A DNA stretch of 33,588 bases from Candidatus Hennigella equi (GTDB taxonomy: Bacteria; Bacillota_I; Bacilli_A; Mycoplasmatales; Mycoplasmoidaceae). Where the stretch lies: contig JAGHUK010000026.1 in NCBI GenBank assembly GCA_018064845.1, positions 1 through 33,588 on the forward strand. The letters run 5' to 3'. The position numbers and the translations under genes were made by a program. Within the stretch, counting starts at the first letter, position 1. Each line of letters opens with the position of its first letter. The notes under the pieces were generated by a model that was not told where the DNA came from, did no database searches, and was given only the letters and a program-made list of their open reading frames with translations. Of this stretch, positions 21,004-29,652 are shown one piece after another.

Positions 21004-21540
21004 ATGATTAAAAAAGATATTCCATACAAATATTACAAAACCGTTTTGATATGAGTATGAGCATTAGCGATTCTATGTGTTATTGGTACATGAATTGCTT
21101 TCCCTATTGGTGGACCAGCAGCTATTACTTTTGCTGCAATTGTTTCCACATTCTTAACATTAGCAATCGCTTTACTATCTGCAATGTTGATAATTTCTGG
21201 TAGACCAGATTACAAAACAAAAGGTATTATCGTGGCAGTATTAGCTGGTATCCACTTTATATTCTTTGTAGCTGTATTAGCTTGTCAAAAACTTATTCAC
21301 ACTGATGCACAAATATTTGCTTTACCAGCTGTTCATACAATTATCTTATTAGCAATTGCTGGTTTCGGAGTTTACTTCTCAGCAAGAAACAGATTCGTAT
21401 TCAAGAATCCTGCAAAGGAAGATGCTATGGCTGCATTTGGTGGTCCAGTTGAAGGTGCTCAACCTGATGCAACTCAACCTAAAGCAGACGAACAACCAAA
21501 ACAAGCTAGAGACGAAAAAACAGGAATTGTAAGTCTATAG
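21004..21540 (+). CDS. uncharacterised four-helix membrane protein
   Basis: A 178-residue protein I do not recognise. UGA=Trp gives the N terminus MIKKDIPYKYYKTVLIWVWALA. Four hydrophobic helices are visible, about residues 13-33, 37-64, 73-93 and 102-122, with short loops. The tail from about 130 is hydrophilic, rich in Pro, Gln, Asp and Lys (QPDATQPKADEQPKQ), and probably cytoplasmic. It is transcribed alone from its own promoter between two terminators, next to ftsH; nothing else links it to a pathway. The last gene of the window looks similar in type, but I cannot show homology. Confidence 0.7.
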
Positions 21541-21550
21541 GCAATGAAAG

Positions 21551-21571
21551 AAAAGAGGTTTTACCTCTTTT
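21551..21571 (+). terminator. Rho-independent terminator after the membrane protein gene
   Basis: AAAAGAGGT (21551-21559), loop TTT, ACCTCTTTT (21563-21571), followed by T-rich sequence. Confidence 0.88.
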
Positions 21572-21609
21572 TCTTTTTCATATAAATGATTAATAATAGT
21601 TATATTTTT

Positions 21610-21615
21610 TATAAT
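21610..21615 (+). promoter_or_regulatory. -10 box of glyS-dnaG; likely leaderless
   Basis: TATAAT ends 8 nt before the glyS ATG at 21624, and no Shine-Dalgarno lies between them. Confidence 0.55.
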
Positions 21616-21623
21616 TAAATAAT

Positions 21624-22997
21624 ATGAGTACTAAATTTGATCAAACAACAATTGTTAATTATTTAAAAAACTACGGTTTTGTTTTTGCTAGTAGTGAAAT
21701 TTATGGTGGTTTAGCCAATGCGTGAGACTATGGTCCATTAGGTGTTGCCTTAAAAAACAACATTAAGAATTTATGATGAAACTATTTTATTACATCTCAA
21801 CCAAATATGGTTGGATTAGATTCATCTATCATCCTAAATCCAGCTGTTTGAAAAGCGTCTGGACACTTAGCTAATTTTTCTGACCCATTAATCGATTGTA
21901 AAGCATGTCACCAAAGATTTAGAGCTGACAAATTGATTGAAGAAAAATATCCAGATATAAAGATAAATGAAAACACAGACAAAGCTGAATTATTAAAAAT
22001 AATTAAGGACAAAAAGATTGTTTGTCCTAATTGTGGTAAAGCTGATTGAACAGACATTAGAAGTTTTAACTTGATGTTTAAAACAAGCCAATCAGTTATC
22101 GAGGATAAGGCAAACGAACTTTACTTAAGACCTGAAACTGCACAAGGTATTTTTATTAACTTTGCAAACATTCAAAGAGCTTTAAGATTAAAAGTTCCTT
22201 TTGGTGTTGGACAAATTGGTAAAGCCTTTAGAAACGAAATTACTCCAGGAAACTTTATTTTTAGAACTAGAGAATTTGAACAAATGGAAATTGAATTCTT
22301 TAATTATCCAAAAGATGCACCAGCTAAATTTGAACAATATATCAAAGATATAGAAGGTTTCTTATTTAATGTCTTAAAACTTAAGAAAGAAAATATCAGA
22401 ATGTCAGAACATGACAAGGCTGACCTAAGTCACTATTCAGCAAGAACTGTAGACTTTCAATATAACTTCCCACACGGTTGAGCCGAACTTTGAGGTTTAG
22501 CAAATAGAACAGACTTTGATTTATCAAACCATCAAAAATTATCTGGTTCAACATTAGGTTATTTAGATCCCGAAACTAACGAAAGATTTATTCCTTACGT
22601 TGTTGAGCCATCGGTTGGTGTAGAACGTTTGTTCTATGCAATCATTTGTGATGCATATAGAGTAGAACCTATTAAAGATGGTGAAACTAGAGAAGTGTTA
22701 GGATTGCCTTACGCACTATGTCCATATAAAGTTGCTGTATTACCATTAAGTAATAAGCTTAATGATGGTGCAAAAAAAGTATTTGATATGTTAATAGCTG
22801 CTGGTATTCCATCAGTATATGATGTAACCGGTTCAATTGGAAAGAGATATCGTAGACAAGACGCTATTGGAACTTATTACTGTATCACATACGATTTTGA
22901 TTCTCAAAAAGACGAATGTGTAACAGTAAGAAATCGTGACACTATGAAACAAGAAAGAATAAAAATTTCCGAAATTTTAAAATTTTTAGGTAAATAG
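21624..22997 (+). CDS. glyS: glycyl-tRNA synthetase (class IIa, alpha2 type)
   Basis: A 457-residue single-chain synthetase of the alpha2 type found in mollicutes. Seen: [25 protein letters not shown] at the N terminus, [27 protein letters not shown], a CxxC pair (CKAC and CPNC), [13 protein letters not shown], motif 2 [43 protein letters not shown], and motif 3 [13 protein letters not shown]. The C-terminal anticodon domain starts at [10 protein letters not shown]-like [13 protein letters not shown]. Seven or more UGA codons read as Trp. It is co-transcribed with dnaG (18-nt gap), the order known from M. genitalium MG251-MG250. Confidence 0.96.
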
Positions 22998-23015
22998 TAT
23001 ATATAGGATATATAA

Positions 23016-24923
23016 ATGGCAAGTTTTGTTGAAGAATTATTAGAAAGGGCAGATATAGTTGATATCGTTGGTAGATTTGTGTCATTACACAAATCAGGTG
23101 CCAACTTTTTTGGACTATGTCCTTTCCATCCTGATCAAAACCCTAGTATGTCTGTTAGCCCTAAGAAAAAAATATTTAGATGTTTTTCTTGTGGTGCAAG
23201 CGGTAATGTAATAAACTTTGTACAAAAGTTTAAAAAGATAAGTTACGGCGAAGCAATTAGAGAAGTTGCAAAGATGGCAGGGTATTCAGAAACAGATATC
23301 AACAACTACTTATCTAAGCAAAGCAAGAGTTACTCGCCCGCTAATATGAAATTGTTTGATCTCAACGCGGACGCAAATGATTTATTTAAGATGCTTCTGT
23401 TTAATGCTGATAACAAGCAATATCTAGATTATTTACATGATCGTAAACTATCTGATGATACCATCAGAAAGTTTGAGATTGGTTTCGCAGGAAAAGGAAA
23501 TGAAAAAAGAATAATCTACGATATTCTTACTGATTCAAACATTCCACATAAGCAAATTTGAAACGAGGACGACTTATTAAAAGCTTCATTAATATCTATT
23601 AATGAAAAATCTTCTGAAATTTCTGATTATTTTCACAACCGGATTACATTCCCTATCAAAGATAAGAATGGTTTTATTGTAGCCTTTATTGCTCGCGACA
23701 TAACTAAAGATACTGAACTCAAATATCTCACATCACGCGAAACAAATTTGTTTAGTAAGTCTAACACACTTTACAATTTTGATCGTGTAATGTTAGATAA
23801 GCCAAAGACACTTATAGTGTTAGAAGGTAATATTGACTTAATGTCTCTGTATGAAGCAGGAATGAATGAAAGCCAATATGGAGCCGTAGCTTTAATGGGT
23901 ACTGCTTTTACACAACAACACAAAAACATGATTTTAAATACTCGTTGTATCGAAAACATAGTTTTATGATTTGACAATGATGATGCAGGAAAAGCATCCA
24001 CATTAAAAAATGGTTTACAACTTTTAGGCTTACACAAAAATATGATAGTTGTAAATAATACAACTACGTATAAAGATGTTAATGAAATTCTTGTTAAAGA
24101 AGGAAAACAAAAAGTCCTTGACATTTTACAATCAGCTGACAATCCAAGATTTGTTACATACTATATTACGCACACATTAAAAGGCTTGACAAGTTTAAAT
24201 TTAGATAGCAAAGTAAAAGATGTGTTGAAGGTCGTTAAAACAGAAAATAACCCCGTCTACACTGATTCATACATTAACTTGATATCTTCTATTACCAAAC
24301 TCACTCCAAGCGATTTAAAGCGTACTTATGACTTAATTAGAGGTGATTATGGTTCTGTTCAACCAACACAACCACAAAAAACAAAAGTCGTTTATCCAGC
24401 TATTGTCAATAATATGATTAATTCATTTAGACAATTAATTACATTATTATTAGTAGACCCAAGTTTATCTGAAGATAGTTACAGTGAATTTGAATGTAAA
24501 TCTCCAGACAAAATTAAAATACAAGAAATTCAAGACTACATTTATGTAATTAAGTCTTTAGCAACAAGTTCTTTCGCTCCAACTGACTTGATACCTCAAG
24601 AAAATAAATTAGTTAATAATTTATATACACAAAAGAAAATTAGTGAAGCATCATATAAATTTTTAATGGATGCCATTGCAGAAATTCAAGGTAACAAACA
24701 ATATTCTATTGCTATGAGAAGCACTAAATCTAAATGTGTTTTATTAGTAAAACATATTAACGCTTGTTTTAACGAAGTTATAGTTAGTCAAATCAGACAC
24801 GACATCGAACAAGGTGTATATAAAGGTGAAGCATTAGCAAATGCTAAAGCAGAAGTAACTAAGCTTCAAAATAAAATCAACAATTACAAGAAGAACAAAA
24901 AAACAAAATATCATATCGCATAA
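23016..24923 (+). CDS. dnaG: DNA primase DnaG
   Basis: A 635-residue primase that synthesises RNA primers at the replication fork. The N-terminal CHC2 zinc finger is complete: CPFHPDQNPSM (C35, H38) and CFSCG (C56, C59). The catalytic TOPRIM core follows with VLEGNIDLMSLYEAG (the EGxxD motif) and WFDNDDAGKAS (DxD, Trp from UGA). The C-terminal third, about 420-635, is the helicase-binding region, poorly conserved and Lys-rich at the end. An AGGATA site precedes the ATG. In many Firmicutes and in M. genitalium the sigma factor gene rpoD adjoins dnaG; here the SRP RNA gene comes next. Confidence 0.95.
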
Positions 24924-24925
24924 TG

Positions 24926-24931
24926 TATAAT
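24926..24931 (+). promoter_or_regulatory. -10 box of the SRP RNA gene
   Basis: A perfect TATAAT preceded by TG, starting 3 nt after the dnaG stop. It places the transcription start at about 24937, exactly the 5' end of the RNA stem. Confidence 0.7.
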
Positions 24932-24936
24932 TGTTA

Positions 24937-25016
24937 AGCATCACAACGTGTGGTACGAACCGTGTTAGGGTAGAAATACAGCAGCACTAAGTTAAAGCAC
25001 GTGTGTGGTGCTTTTT
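24937..25016 (+). ncRNA. ffs: signal recognition particle RNA (4.5S/scRNA, short bacterial type)
   Basis: About 80 nt folding into one hairpin. The outer stem pairs AGCATCACA (24937-24945) with TGTGGTGCT (25004-25012), one G-U pair, extended by ACGTG with CACGT. The apical part shows the Ffh-binding core: GTGTTAGG (24962-24969), helix GTA/TAC capped by a GAAA tetraloop (24973-24976), and AGCAGCAC (24980-24987), matching the conserved UCAGG...AGCAGC asymmetric loop. The T run at 25012-25017 makes the outer stem its own terminator. There is no Alu domain, unlike B. subtilis scRNA. It works with Ffh to target membrane proteins to the Sec machinery. Confidence 0.92.
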
Positions 25017-25023
25017 TGTTTGT

Positions 25024-25043
25024 CTTACACAACTATGTGTAAG
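25024..25043. other. hairpin between the SRP RNA gene and recR
   Basis: CTTACACA (25024-25031), loop ACTA, TGTGTAAG (25036-25043). There is no good T run on either side, so it is a weak terminator candidate for the convergent ybaB-recR transcript or a backup for SRP RNA. The rest of 25044-25105 is A/T-rich with nothing recognisable. Confidence 0.35.
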
Positions 25044-25105
25044 TCTTAAATTTGTGAAAATACTGGTATATATAGAATAATATATGTACTTTTTGCTTAG
25101 TAAAA

Positions 25106-25705
25106 CTAAATCTTTGTTTTGTTCTTAATTGCAAACTTTAAAGTGTTTTCATCAGCATAGTCTAATGCAGAGTTAACTGGAAGACCTATAGCTAATTTAT
25201 ATGTAACGCACGCGGGTAATATATCTTTTAATAATTTATTTAGATAGATGTTTGTTGCCTCACCGTTAACTGTTAGGTTTGTAGCGATAATAATTTCTTT
25301 AAAATCTTTCACCGCACAGTAATTCATTAATTTCTTAATGATTTCTGAATCTATTTTCTTTTTTGCTTTTACATTGATTTCATCATTTAAAACAAAATAA
25401 ATTCCATTAAATGAACCTGTAGATTCAATTTTGTTTAGTTCATCTATTGTATTTACAATACAAAGTTTAGAGTTATCACGTTCTGGGTTTGAGCAAATGG
25501 TGCATAAATCATCTATAGCAAAGTTACCACATTGTTTACAAAACTTAATGTTGTTCTTTGCGTTTGTAATACGTTTGATAAATTCATCAACATATTGTTG
25601 ATCTTGATGAATTAAATGGTACGCAATTCTTTCGGCTGCTTTAGATCCTACTGAAGGTAGAGATTTAATTGCATCAACCAAAAATTCAAACTCCTTAGGT
25701 CTCAT
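25106..25705 (-). CDS. recR: recombination mediator RecR
   Basis: A 199-residue DNA repair protein working with RecO to load RecA on gapped DNA. N-terminal helix-hairpin-helix SLPSVGSKAAERIAYHLI; zinc finger CKQCGNFAIDDLCTIC; TOPRIM domain with IIATNLTVNGEATNIYLNKLL; C-terminal KLAIGLPVNSALDYADENTL. The loop normally reading HVLxGxISPLxGxGP is here YFVLNDEINVKAKKKIDSE, lacking its Gly/Pro residues. The ATG shares one base with the ybaB stop. recO, the partner, is at 28660 in this window. Confidence 0.94.
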   Translation of the reverse strand: MRPKEFEFLVDAIKSLPSVGSKAAERIAYHLIHQDQQYVDEFIKRITNAKNNIKFCKQCGNFAIDDLCTICSNPERDNSKLCIVNTIDELNKIESTGSFNGIYFVLNDEINVKAKKKIDSEIIKKLMNYCAVKDFKEIIIATNLTVNGEATNIYLNKLLKDILPACVTYKLAIGLPVNSALDYADENTLKFAIKNKTKI

Positions 25706-26010
25706 TAAAATAAACCACCCATGCCGCTTGGCATCATTGATTGTTGGATAGCGTCAGCTTTAGCTGTCACTTGTTCAATTGCAGAGTTAATAGCTTCAAC
25801 AACCATTTCTTGTAAAGTGATTGGATCTTCTGGATCAATAAGAGCCTTATTAATCTCGATAGATTGGATAACCCCTTTACCAGTAATGGTTACCATTACT
25901 GAACCATTTTTATAATCATAAGTAAATTCTTGCTTATATAGTTCCTCAAGTTTCTTTTGCATTTCTCTTTGCATTTTTTGTGCTTGAGCCATTATTTGAT
26001 TCATGTTCAT
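25705..26010 (-). CDS. ybaB: YbaB/EbfC nucleoid-associated DNA-binding protein
   Basis: A 101-residue dimeric DNA-binding protein: MNMNQIMAQAQKMQREMQKKLEEL is the long N-terminal helix, followed by the beta region GSVMVTITGKGVIQSIEINKALIDPED and a C-terminal helix ending in the Met/Gly-rich MMPSGMGGLF. The first of two close Met codons is preferred because AGAGGT (26023-26018) is 7 nt before it. Usually the order is dnaX-ybaB-recR; here dnaX is absent and the pair has its own promoter region, divergent from rsmI. Confidence 0.93.
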   Translation of the reverse strand: MNMNQIMAQAQKMQREMQKKLEELYKQEFTYDYKNGSVMVTITGKGVIQSIEINKALIDPEDPITLQEMVVEAINSAIEQVTAKADAIQQSMMPSGMGGLF

Positions 26011-26017
26011 AGTTATT

Positions 26018-26023
26018 ACCTCT
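26018..26023 (-). promoter_or_regulatory. Shine-Dalgarno of ybaB
   Basis: Minus-strand AGAGGT, which chooses the ATG at 26010 over the one two codons later. Confidence 0.6.
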
Positions 26024-26031
26024 AAACGCTT

Positions 26032-26054
26032 TTAATATTATAAAATAATATTAA
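26032..26054. repeat. 10-3-10 A/T inverted repeat in the ybaB/rsmI divergent region
   Basis: TTAATATTAT (26032-26041), spacer AAA, ATAATATTAA (26045-26054). TATTAT can act as a -10 box on each strand, with predicted starts about 12 nt before rsmI and about 28 nt before ybaB. Confidence 0.6.
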
Positions 26055-26059
26055 CACTT

Positions 26060-26914
26060 ATGATAGTTAAAGTACCTGAAGCTAAAATTAAACTACAAAT
26101 ATTGGCTACGCCAATAGGTAATTTGGATGAGATAACTTTTAGAGCTATAAAAGCTCTAAAGGATTGCGAATGTATTTTGTGCGAAGATACAAGAGTAACT
26201 TCTAAACTTTTAGCAAAGCTAAATATTCACGGAAAAGAATTAATTAGTTATCAAAAATTCAATGAAAATGATAAAGTTGAATTAGCTTTAAACAAAATCA
26301 AATGTAAAAAAACAATTTTATGTTCAGATGCTGGTTATCCATGCTTGTCAGACCCAGGATATGCACTTGTAAACAAGTGCTATGATAATGGGATAGCTGT
26401 AGAAATATTAAATGGTCCTAGTTCAGTATTGCATTCTGTAGTTGTATCTGGATTAAATTTAAATAATTTTTATTTTAATGGCTTTTTACCAGCTAGTAAA
26501 AATCAAAGAATTGAAAAACTGAAAGAACTTAGTTCTTTAAATGTTCCTATTGTTTTCTTTGAATCTGTTCATAGAATTAAACAATCCTTAAGTGATATTA
26601 AAGAAATCTTTAATAATCCATATTTTGTTGTTTGTCGTGAACTAACAAAGTTAAATGAAACTATATATCGTGGATCTTATGATGAAATCATAAATGATAT
26701 TGTTGATAAGGGCGAATTTGTAGTTATTGTTCAAAAACAAAAAGTTGAAAAACCAACATTCTTTTCTAAACAAGATATTATTTCACGCGTAAATAAATTA
26801 ATAAAAGAAAATAAAATGAGTTTAAAACAAGCAGCTAAGCAAGTTGCAAGAGAAAATGATATGCAAGCTTCATTGGTTTATAACGTCGTAGTTGAAAGCA
26901 AGAGGGTAAAGTAA
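26060..26914 (+). CDS. rsmI: 16S rRNA (cytidine-2'-O)-methyltransferase RsmI
   Basis: A 284-residue SAM-dependent tetrapyrrole-methylase-fold enzyme that 2'-O-methylates C1402 of 16S rRNA. Seen: LQILATPIGNLDEITFRAIKALK, ILCEDTRVTSKLL, SDAGYPCLSDPGYALV (the SAM-binding GxPxxSDPG variant), NGPSSVLHSVVVSGL, NFYFNGFLPASKNQR and VVCRELTKLNETIYRG. Methylase fold, length and motifs are typical. It begins a tight run rsmI-ybeY-dgkA-era-recO, its stop overlapping the ybeY ATG by one base. No Shine-Dalgarno is seen before ATG 26060; a few N-terminal residues may therefore be uncertain. Confidence 0.95.
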   Translation: MIVKVPEAKIKLQILATPIGNLDEITFRAIKALKDCECILCEDTRVTSKLLAKLNIHGKELISYQKFNENDKVELALNKIKCKKTILCSDAGYPCLSDPGYALVNKCYDNGIAVEILNGPSSVLHSVVVSGLNLNNFYFNGFLPASKNQRIEKLKELSSLNVPIVFFESVHRIKQSLSDIKEIFNNPYFVVCRELTKLNETIYRGSYDEIINDIVDKGEFVVIVQKQKVEKPTFFSKQDIISRVNKLIKENKMSLKQAAKQVARENDMQASLVYNVVVESKRVK

Positions 26915-27366
26915 TGATTAGATATAGACTATACGGTTCTTTGCCTGTAATGGGCATAAAAAAAGCATTTGACGCTATCTGTGAATCAACTTTCAATCAA
27001 TTAAAACTTTGTGAGAATGTGGTTTTCGATGTAAATATTGTTACTCCTACACAAATAAAGAATATTAATAATAAATATAGAAAAATAAATAAAGTGACTG
27101 ATGTGATTAGCTTTGCAAATCGTGACAACAACACAGTTATAGTTCCTTTGCTTGGCGAAATCTTTATTTGTTTAGCAAAAGCTAAACAACAAGCAAAAGA
27201 GTATGGACATAGCTTGCAACGTGAACTTATCTTTTTATTCACACATGGGTTACTACATTTGTTAGGTTTTGATCACCAAACACCGAAGCAAGAAAAACAA
27301 ATGTTATCTTTAACTAAAAAGATAATTAGCAAAGCACAAATTAATCCTAAATATATAATTAGATAA
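26914..27366 (+). CDS. ybeY: endoribonuclease YbeY
   Basis: A 150-residue metal-dependent RNase acting in 16S rRNA 3' maturation and ribosome quality control. The zinc motif H3xH5xH is exact: FTHGLLHLLGFDH with H111, H115 and H121. VTDVISFAN (62-70) and LGEIFICLAKAKQQA are the other family landmarks. The ATG overlaps the rsmI stop, and the gene lies 2 nt before dgkA in the conserved ybeY-dgkA-era-recO cluster. Confidence 0.96.
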   Translation: MIRYRLYGSLPVMGIKKAFDAICESTFNQLKLCENVVFDVNIVTPTQIKNINNKYRKINKVTDVISFANRDNNTVIVPLLGEIFICLAKAKQQAKEYGHSLQRELIFLFTHGLLHLLGFDHQTPKQEKQMLSLTKKIISKAQINPKYIIR

Positions 27367-27368
27367 AG

Positions 27369-27779
27369 ATGGAAGAAAATAGCACTAAAAAAAGAAAAAC
27401 CAAAGGAGCTTTCTTTAGAAAGTTCTTGTATGCCTTTAGAGGTATTGGTTCAAGTTTAAGAGAAGAATCTTCTCTAGTTGTACATTTTATATGTACAGCT
27501 GTTGTCTTTATATTAGGTGGTATTTTGCATGCTGGAATGCATTACTATGATTGAATAATCCTAGTAATTTGCATGATGATATTAATGGGTGGAGAGTTAA
27601 TCAACACCGCAATTGAGAACTTAACTGACATGGTATCGTTTAAGTTTAGCTATAATGCTAAAAAGATTAAGGACGTCGCAGCAGCCGCAATGCTAATCTT
27701 CTCTATCATGTCAATCATTGTTAGCTTAATGATTTTGATTAGAGCACTACTTGTAGTGCTAGGAGTTGTTCCGCTATAA
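27369..27779 (+). CDS. dgkA: diacylglycerol/undecaprenol kinase (DgkA family)
   Basis: A 136-residue membrane kinase with three helices, about residues 37-55, 60-80 and 108-130, preceded by a Lys-rich cytoplasmic segment. The active-site signature GGELINTAIENLTDMVS (about 70-86) is intact. In Gram-positive relatives the enzyme phosphorylates undecaprenol for the wall; in a wall-less cell diacylglycerol, or a polyprenol for other use, is more likely. UGA encodes Trp in YYDWIILV. The TAA stop overlaps the era ATG. cdd, often between dgkA and era, is absent. Confidence 0.93.
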
Positions 27780-28657
27780 TGAAAAAACAATGTACAGTGG
27801 CTATTGTCGGATTACCAAATGCCGGCAAATCTACCTTTTTAAATAAAGTAATGAAACAAAAAGTAGCTATAGTTAGCTACAAACCTCAAACAACAAGAAA
27901 TCAAATTAAATCTGTATACGAAGATGACAGAATAAAAATTTGTTTTGTAGATACTCCTGGTTTTCATCAACCTAAAAATAAACTAGACAGTTTTTTAAAT
28001 TCACAAGTAAAGCAAAGCTTTAAGCAAGCGGATCTAGTTTTATTGTTAATTGATGCATCTAAAGATGATGTTGAAGGAAATAAAATATTAATTGACGTAA
28101 TTAACAGTTATAAGGTCAAAGACCTTATTGTTTTATTTACTCATAAGGATTTAGCTGGTGATGTACAAGTAATAGATAAGCTAAACCTTTATGGTTTAAA
28201 TGGTATTAAACATAAAATGATGATTGATAATAACTCAACCCAAGATGTTAATAATGTTATCTCCTTCATATATGATTTAGCACCACAAGATGGGTTCTTT
28301 GAACCAAACGATATGACTGACGATTTTCTTATTCAAGAAATCATAAGAGAACAAGCTTTATATATTTTGAAGCAAGAAGTTCCTCACTCAATGGCAATCG
28401 TTGTTGATAACAAGAGTTTTGATAAAGAACAAAACTTATTTACAATAAACTGTTCATTAATTGTTGAAAAAGAAAGTCAAAAACCAATTGTTATTGGTGC
28501 TGGCGGCAAGATGATTAAGCTTATTGGAACTAAAGCAAGACAAGAACTTTTAAAGTTCTTTGATTGTAGAATCATGTTAAAGTTATTTGTTAAGGTTAAA
28601 GAAGATTGAAGAAATGATGAACAATTCCTTTCTTCAGTAGGTTATTTTAAAAAATAA
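27779..28657 (+). CDS. era: GTPase Era
   Basis: A 292-residue GTPase that binds the 3' end of 16S rRNA during 30S assembly. G1 GLPNAGKS (11-18), G2 in KPQTTRNQI, G3 DTPG, and a C-terminal KH domain with IVEKESQKPIVIGAGGKMIKLIG. The G4 motif, normally NKxD, reads THKD in VLFTHKDLAG, an unusual change at the Lys. An in-frame UGA (28607) is read as Trp, and the protein ends FLSSVGYFKK, which fits the family end better than stopping at that codon. It starts inside the dgkA stop and is 2 nt before recO. Confidence 0.95.
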
Positions 28658-28659
28658 TT

Positions 28660-29367
28660 ATGGCCGAAATAATTACCAAAGGATTTTTAATTGCAAGAAA
28701 TGACTATCAAATGTTTGATGAGGTCATAACTTTCATAAATGAATTTGGTAACAAATTTGTCTGTCTAGCTCAAGGAACTAAACGAATTGAAAGCCATAAC
28801 GCTAGAAGTATGCAACTTGGAAACTTTTGTGAATTTCAATTTTTCTTAGCACGAAATGAAGACAAGATGTCTAGATTAATGAAAATTAATGCGATTGAAA
28901 AAGTTGAATGACCAAATTTTAGACAAAGTTTAATTACATTAAATTCATTAGCCGAACAACTTATATATCCCGACACAAAGAATTATAAATTTTATGAATC
29001 AATGAGAAAATACGCTTTAGATAAACAGATTTCTGATGCTAAAGCTGAACTAATAGTTTTAAGAAACTATTGTAAGATTACTGGAATTGATTTACATGTA
29101 AATGATTGTGTTGTCTGTCATAATCACCATATCAAAACCATTTCTTTTGAAAGACATGGACTTTTGTGTGGTCAATGTTTTGATAAATTGAAAGGACATG
29201 AATTTAGTCTTGAATTTTCAAAATTAGTGTTCCATCTTTTCAAAGATGAATATAGCAAGATGGATAAATATGAAGATCACTATATCCCACTAATTACACA
29301 CTTAAAACAATATATTACAGACAACAACGGAACATATTTTGCAAAAAAGAAAAAAAGAACTATATAG
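28660..29367 (+). CDS. recO: DNA repair protein RecO
   Basis: A 235-residue protein that anneals ssDNA and, with RecR, helps RecA displace SSB. The N-terminal OB fold begins ITKGFLIARNDYQMFDEVITFIN, with FVCLAQGTKRIES. A zinc ribbon is formed by C150, C153, C170 and C173 (CVVC and CGQC). The C terminus is Lys-rich. UGA encodes Trp in KVEWPNF. Last gene of the rsmI operon; its stop codon lies inside the terminator stem that follows. Confidence 0.93.
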
Positions 29368-29373
29368 TTCTTT
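29354..29373 (+). terminator. Rho-independent terminator overlapping the recO stop
   Basis: A perfect palindrome with stem AAAGAACT and loop around TATA, followed by a T-rich tract at 29371-29380. Confidence 0.8.
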
Positions 29374-29383
29374 ATTTTTTAAT

Positions 29384-29402
29384 ATGTATAATATATATAC
29401 AT
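29384..29402. repeat. 7-5-7 inverted repeat at the secG promoter
   Basis: ATGTATA (29384-29390), 5-nt spacer, TATACAT (29396-29402). The left arm overlaps the -10 box. Confidence 0.45.
29387..29392 (+). promoter_or_regulatory. -10 box of the secG-rnr-smpB operon
   Basis: TATAAT preceded by TG; 28 nt before the secG ATG, with AAAGGA (29409-29414) as Shine-Dalgarno. Confidence 0.6.
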
Positions 29403-29420
29403 TTTAGAAAAGGATTAATA

Positions 29421-29651
29421 ATGACTCCCATTGCAATAGTAATGTTTGTGTTTGGTGGAATAGCACTACTAGTAGGGCTATTATTATCTGGTAGTGGTAC
29501 AGGAGCTGGACTTAATGCGCAAGCTGGTCAAGACCTTGAACTATTCAAGAAAACTAAAGACAGAGGATTTGTAAAAATTTTACAAATCATAATGTTTATC
29601 TTAACATTAATATTATTAGGTTTAGGTATTGCATTATTATTTATTAAATAA
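29421..29651 (+). CDS. secG: preprotein translocase subunit SecG
   Basis: A 76-residue protein with two membrane helices (about 5-24 and 52-73) around a short loop with LLLSGSGTGAGLNAQAGQDLELFKKTKDRG. The Gly/Ser-rich stretch after helix 1 followed by a basic loop fits SecG, which binds the SecYE channel and helps SecA-driven export. Its position immediately before rnr and smpB is the classical secG-rnr-smpB order, which supports the call beyond the weak sequence signal. AAAGGA lies 6 nt before the ATG. Confidence 0.88.
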   Translation: MTPIAIVMFVFGGIALLVGLLLSGSGTGAGLNAQAGQDLELFKKTKDRGFVKILQIIMFILTLILLGLGIALLFIK

Positions 29652-29652
29652 T

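Noticed and set aside
29629-29652. Upstream start for rnr inside secG.
   Set aside because: It overlaps the SecG C-terminal helix; the ATG at 29653, 1 nt after the secG stop, gives the expected N terminus.
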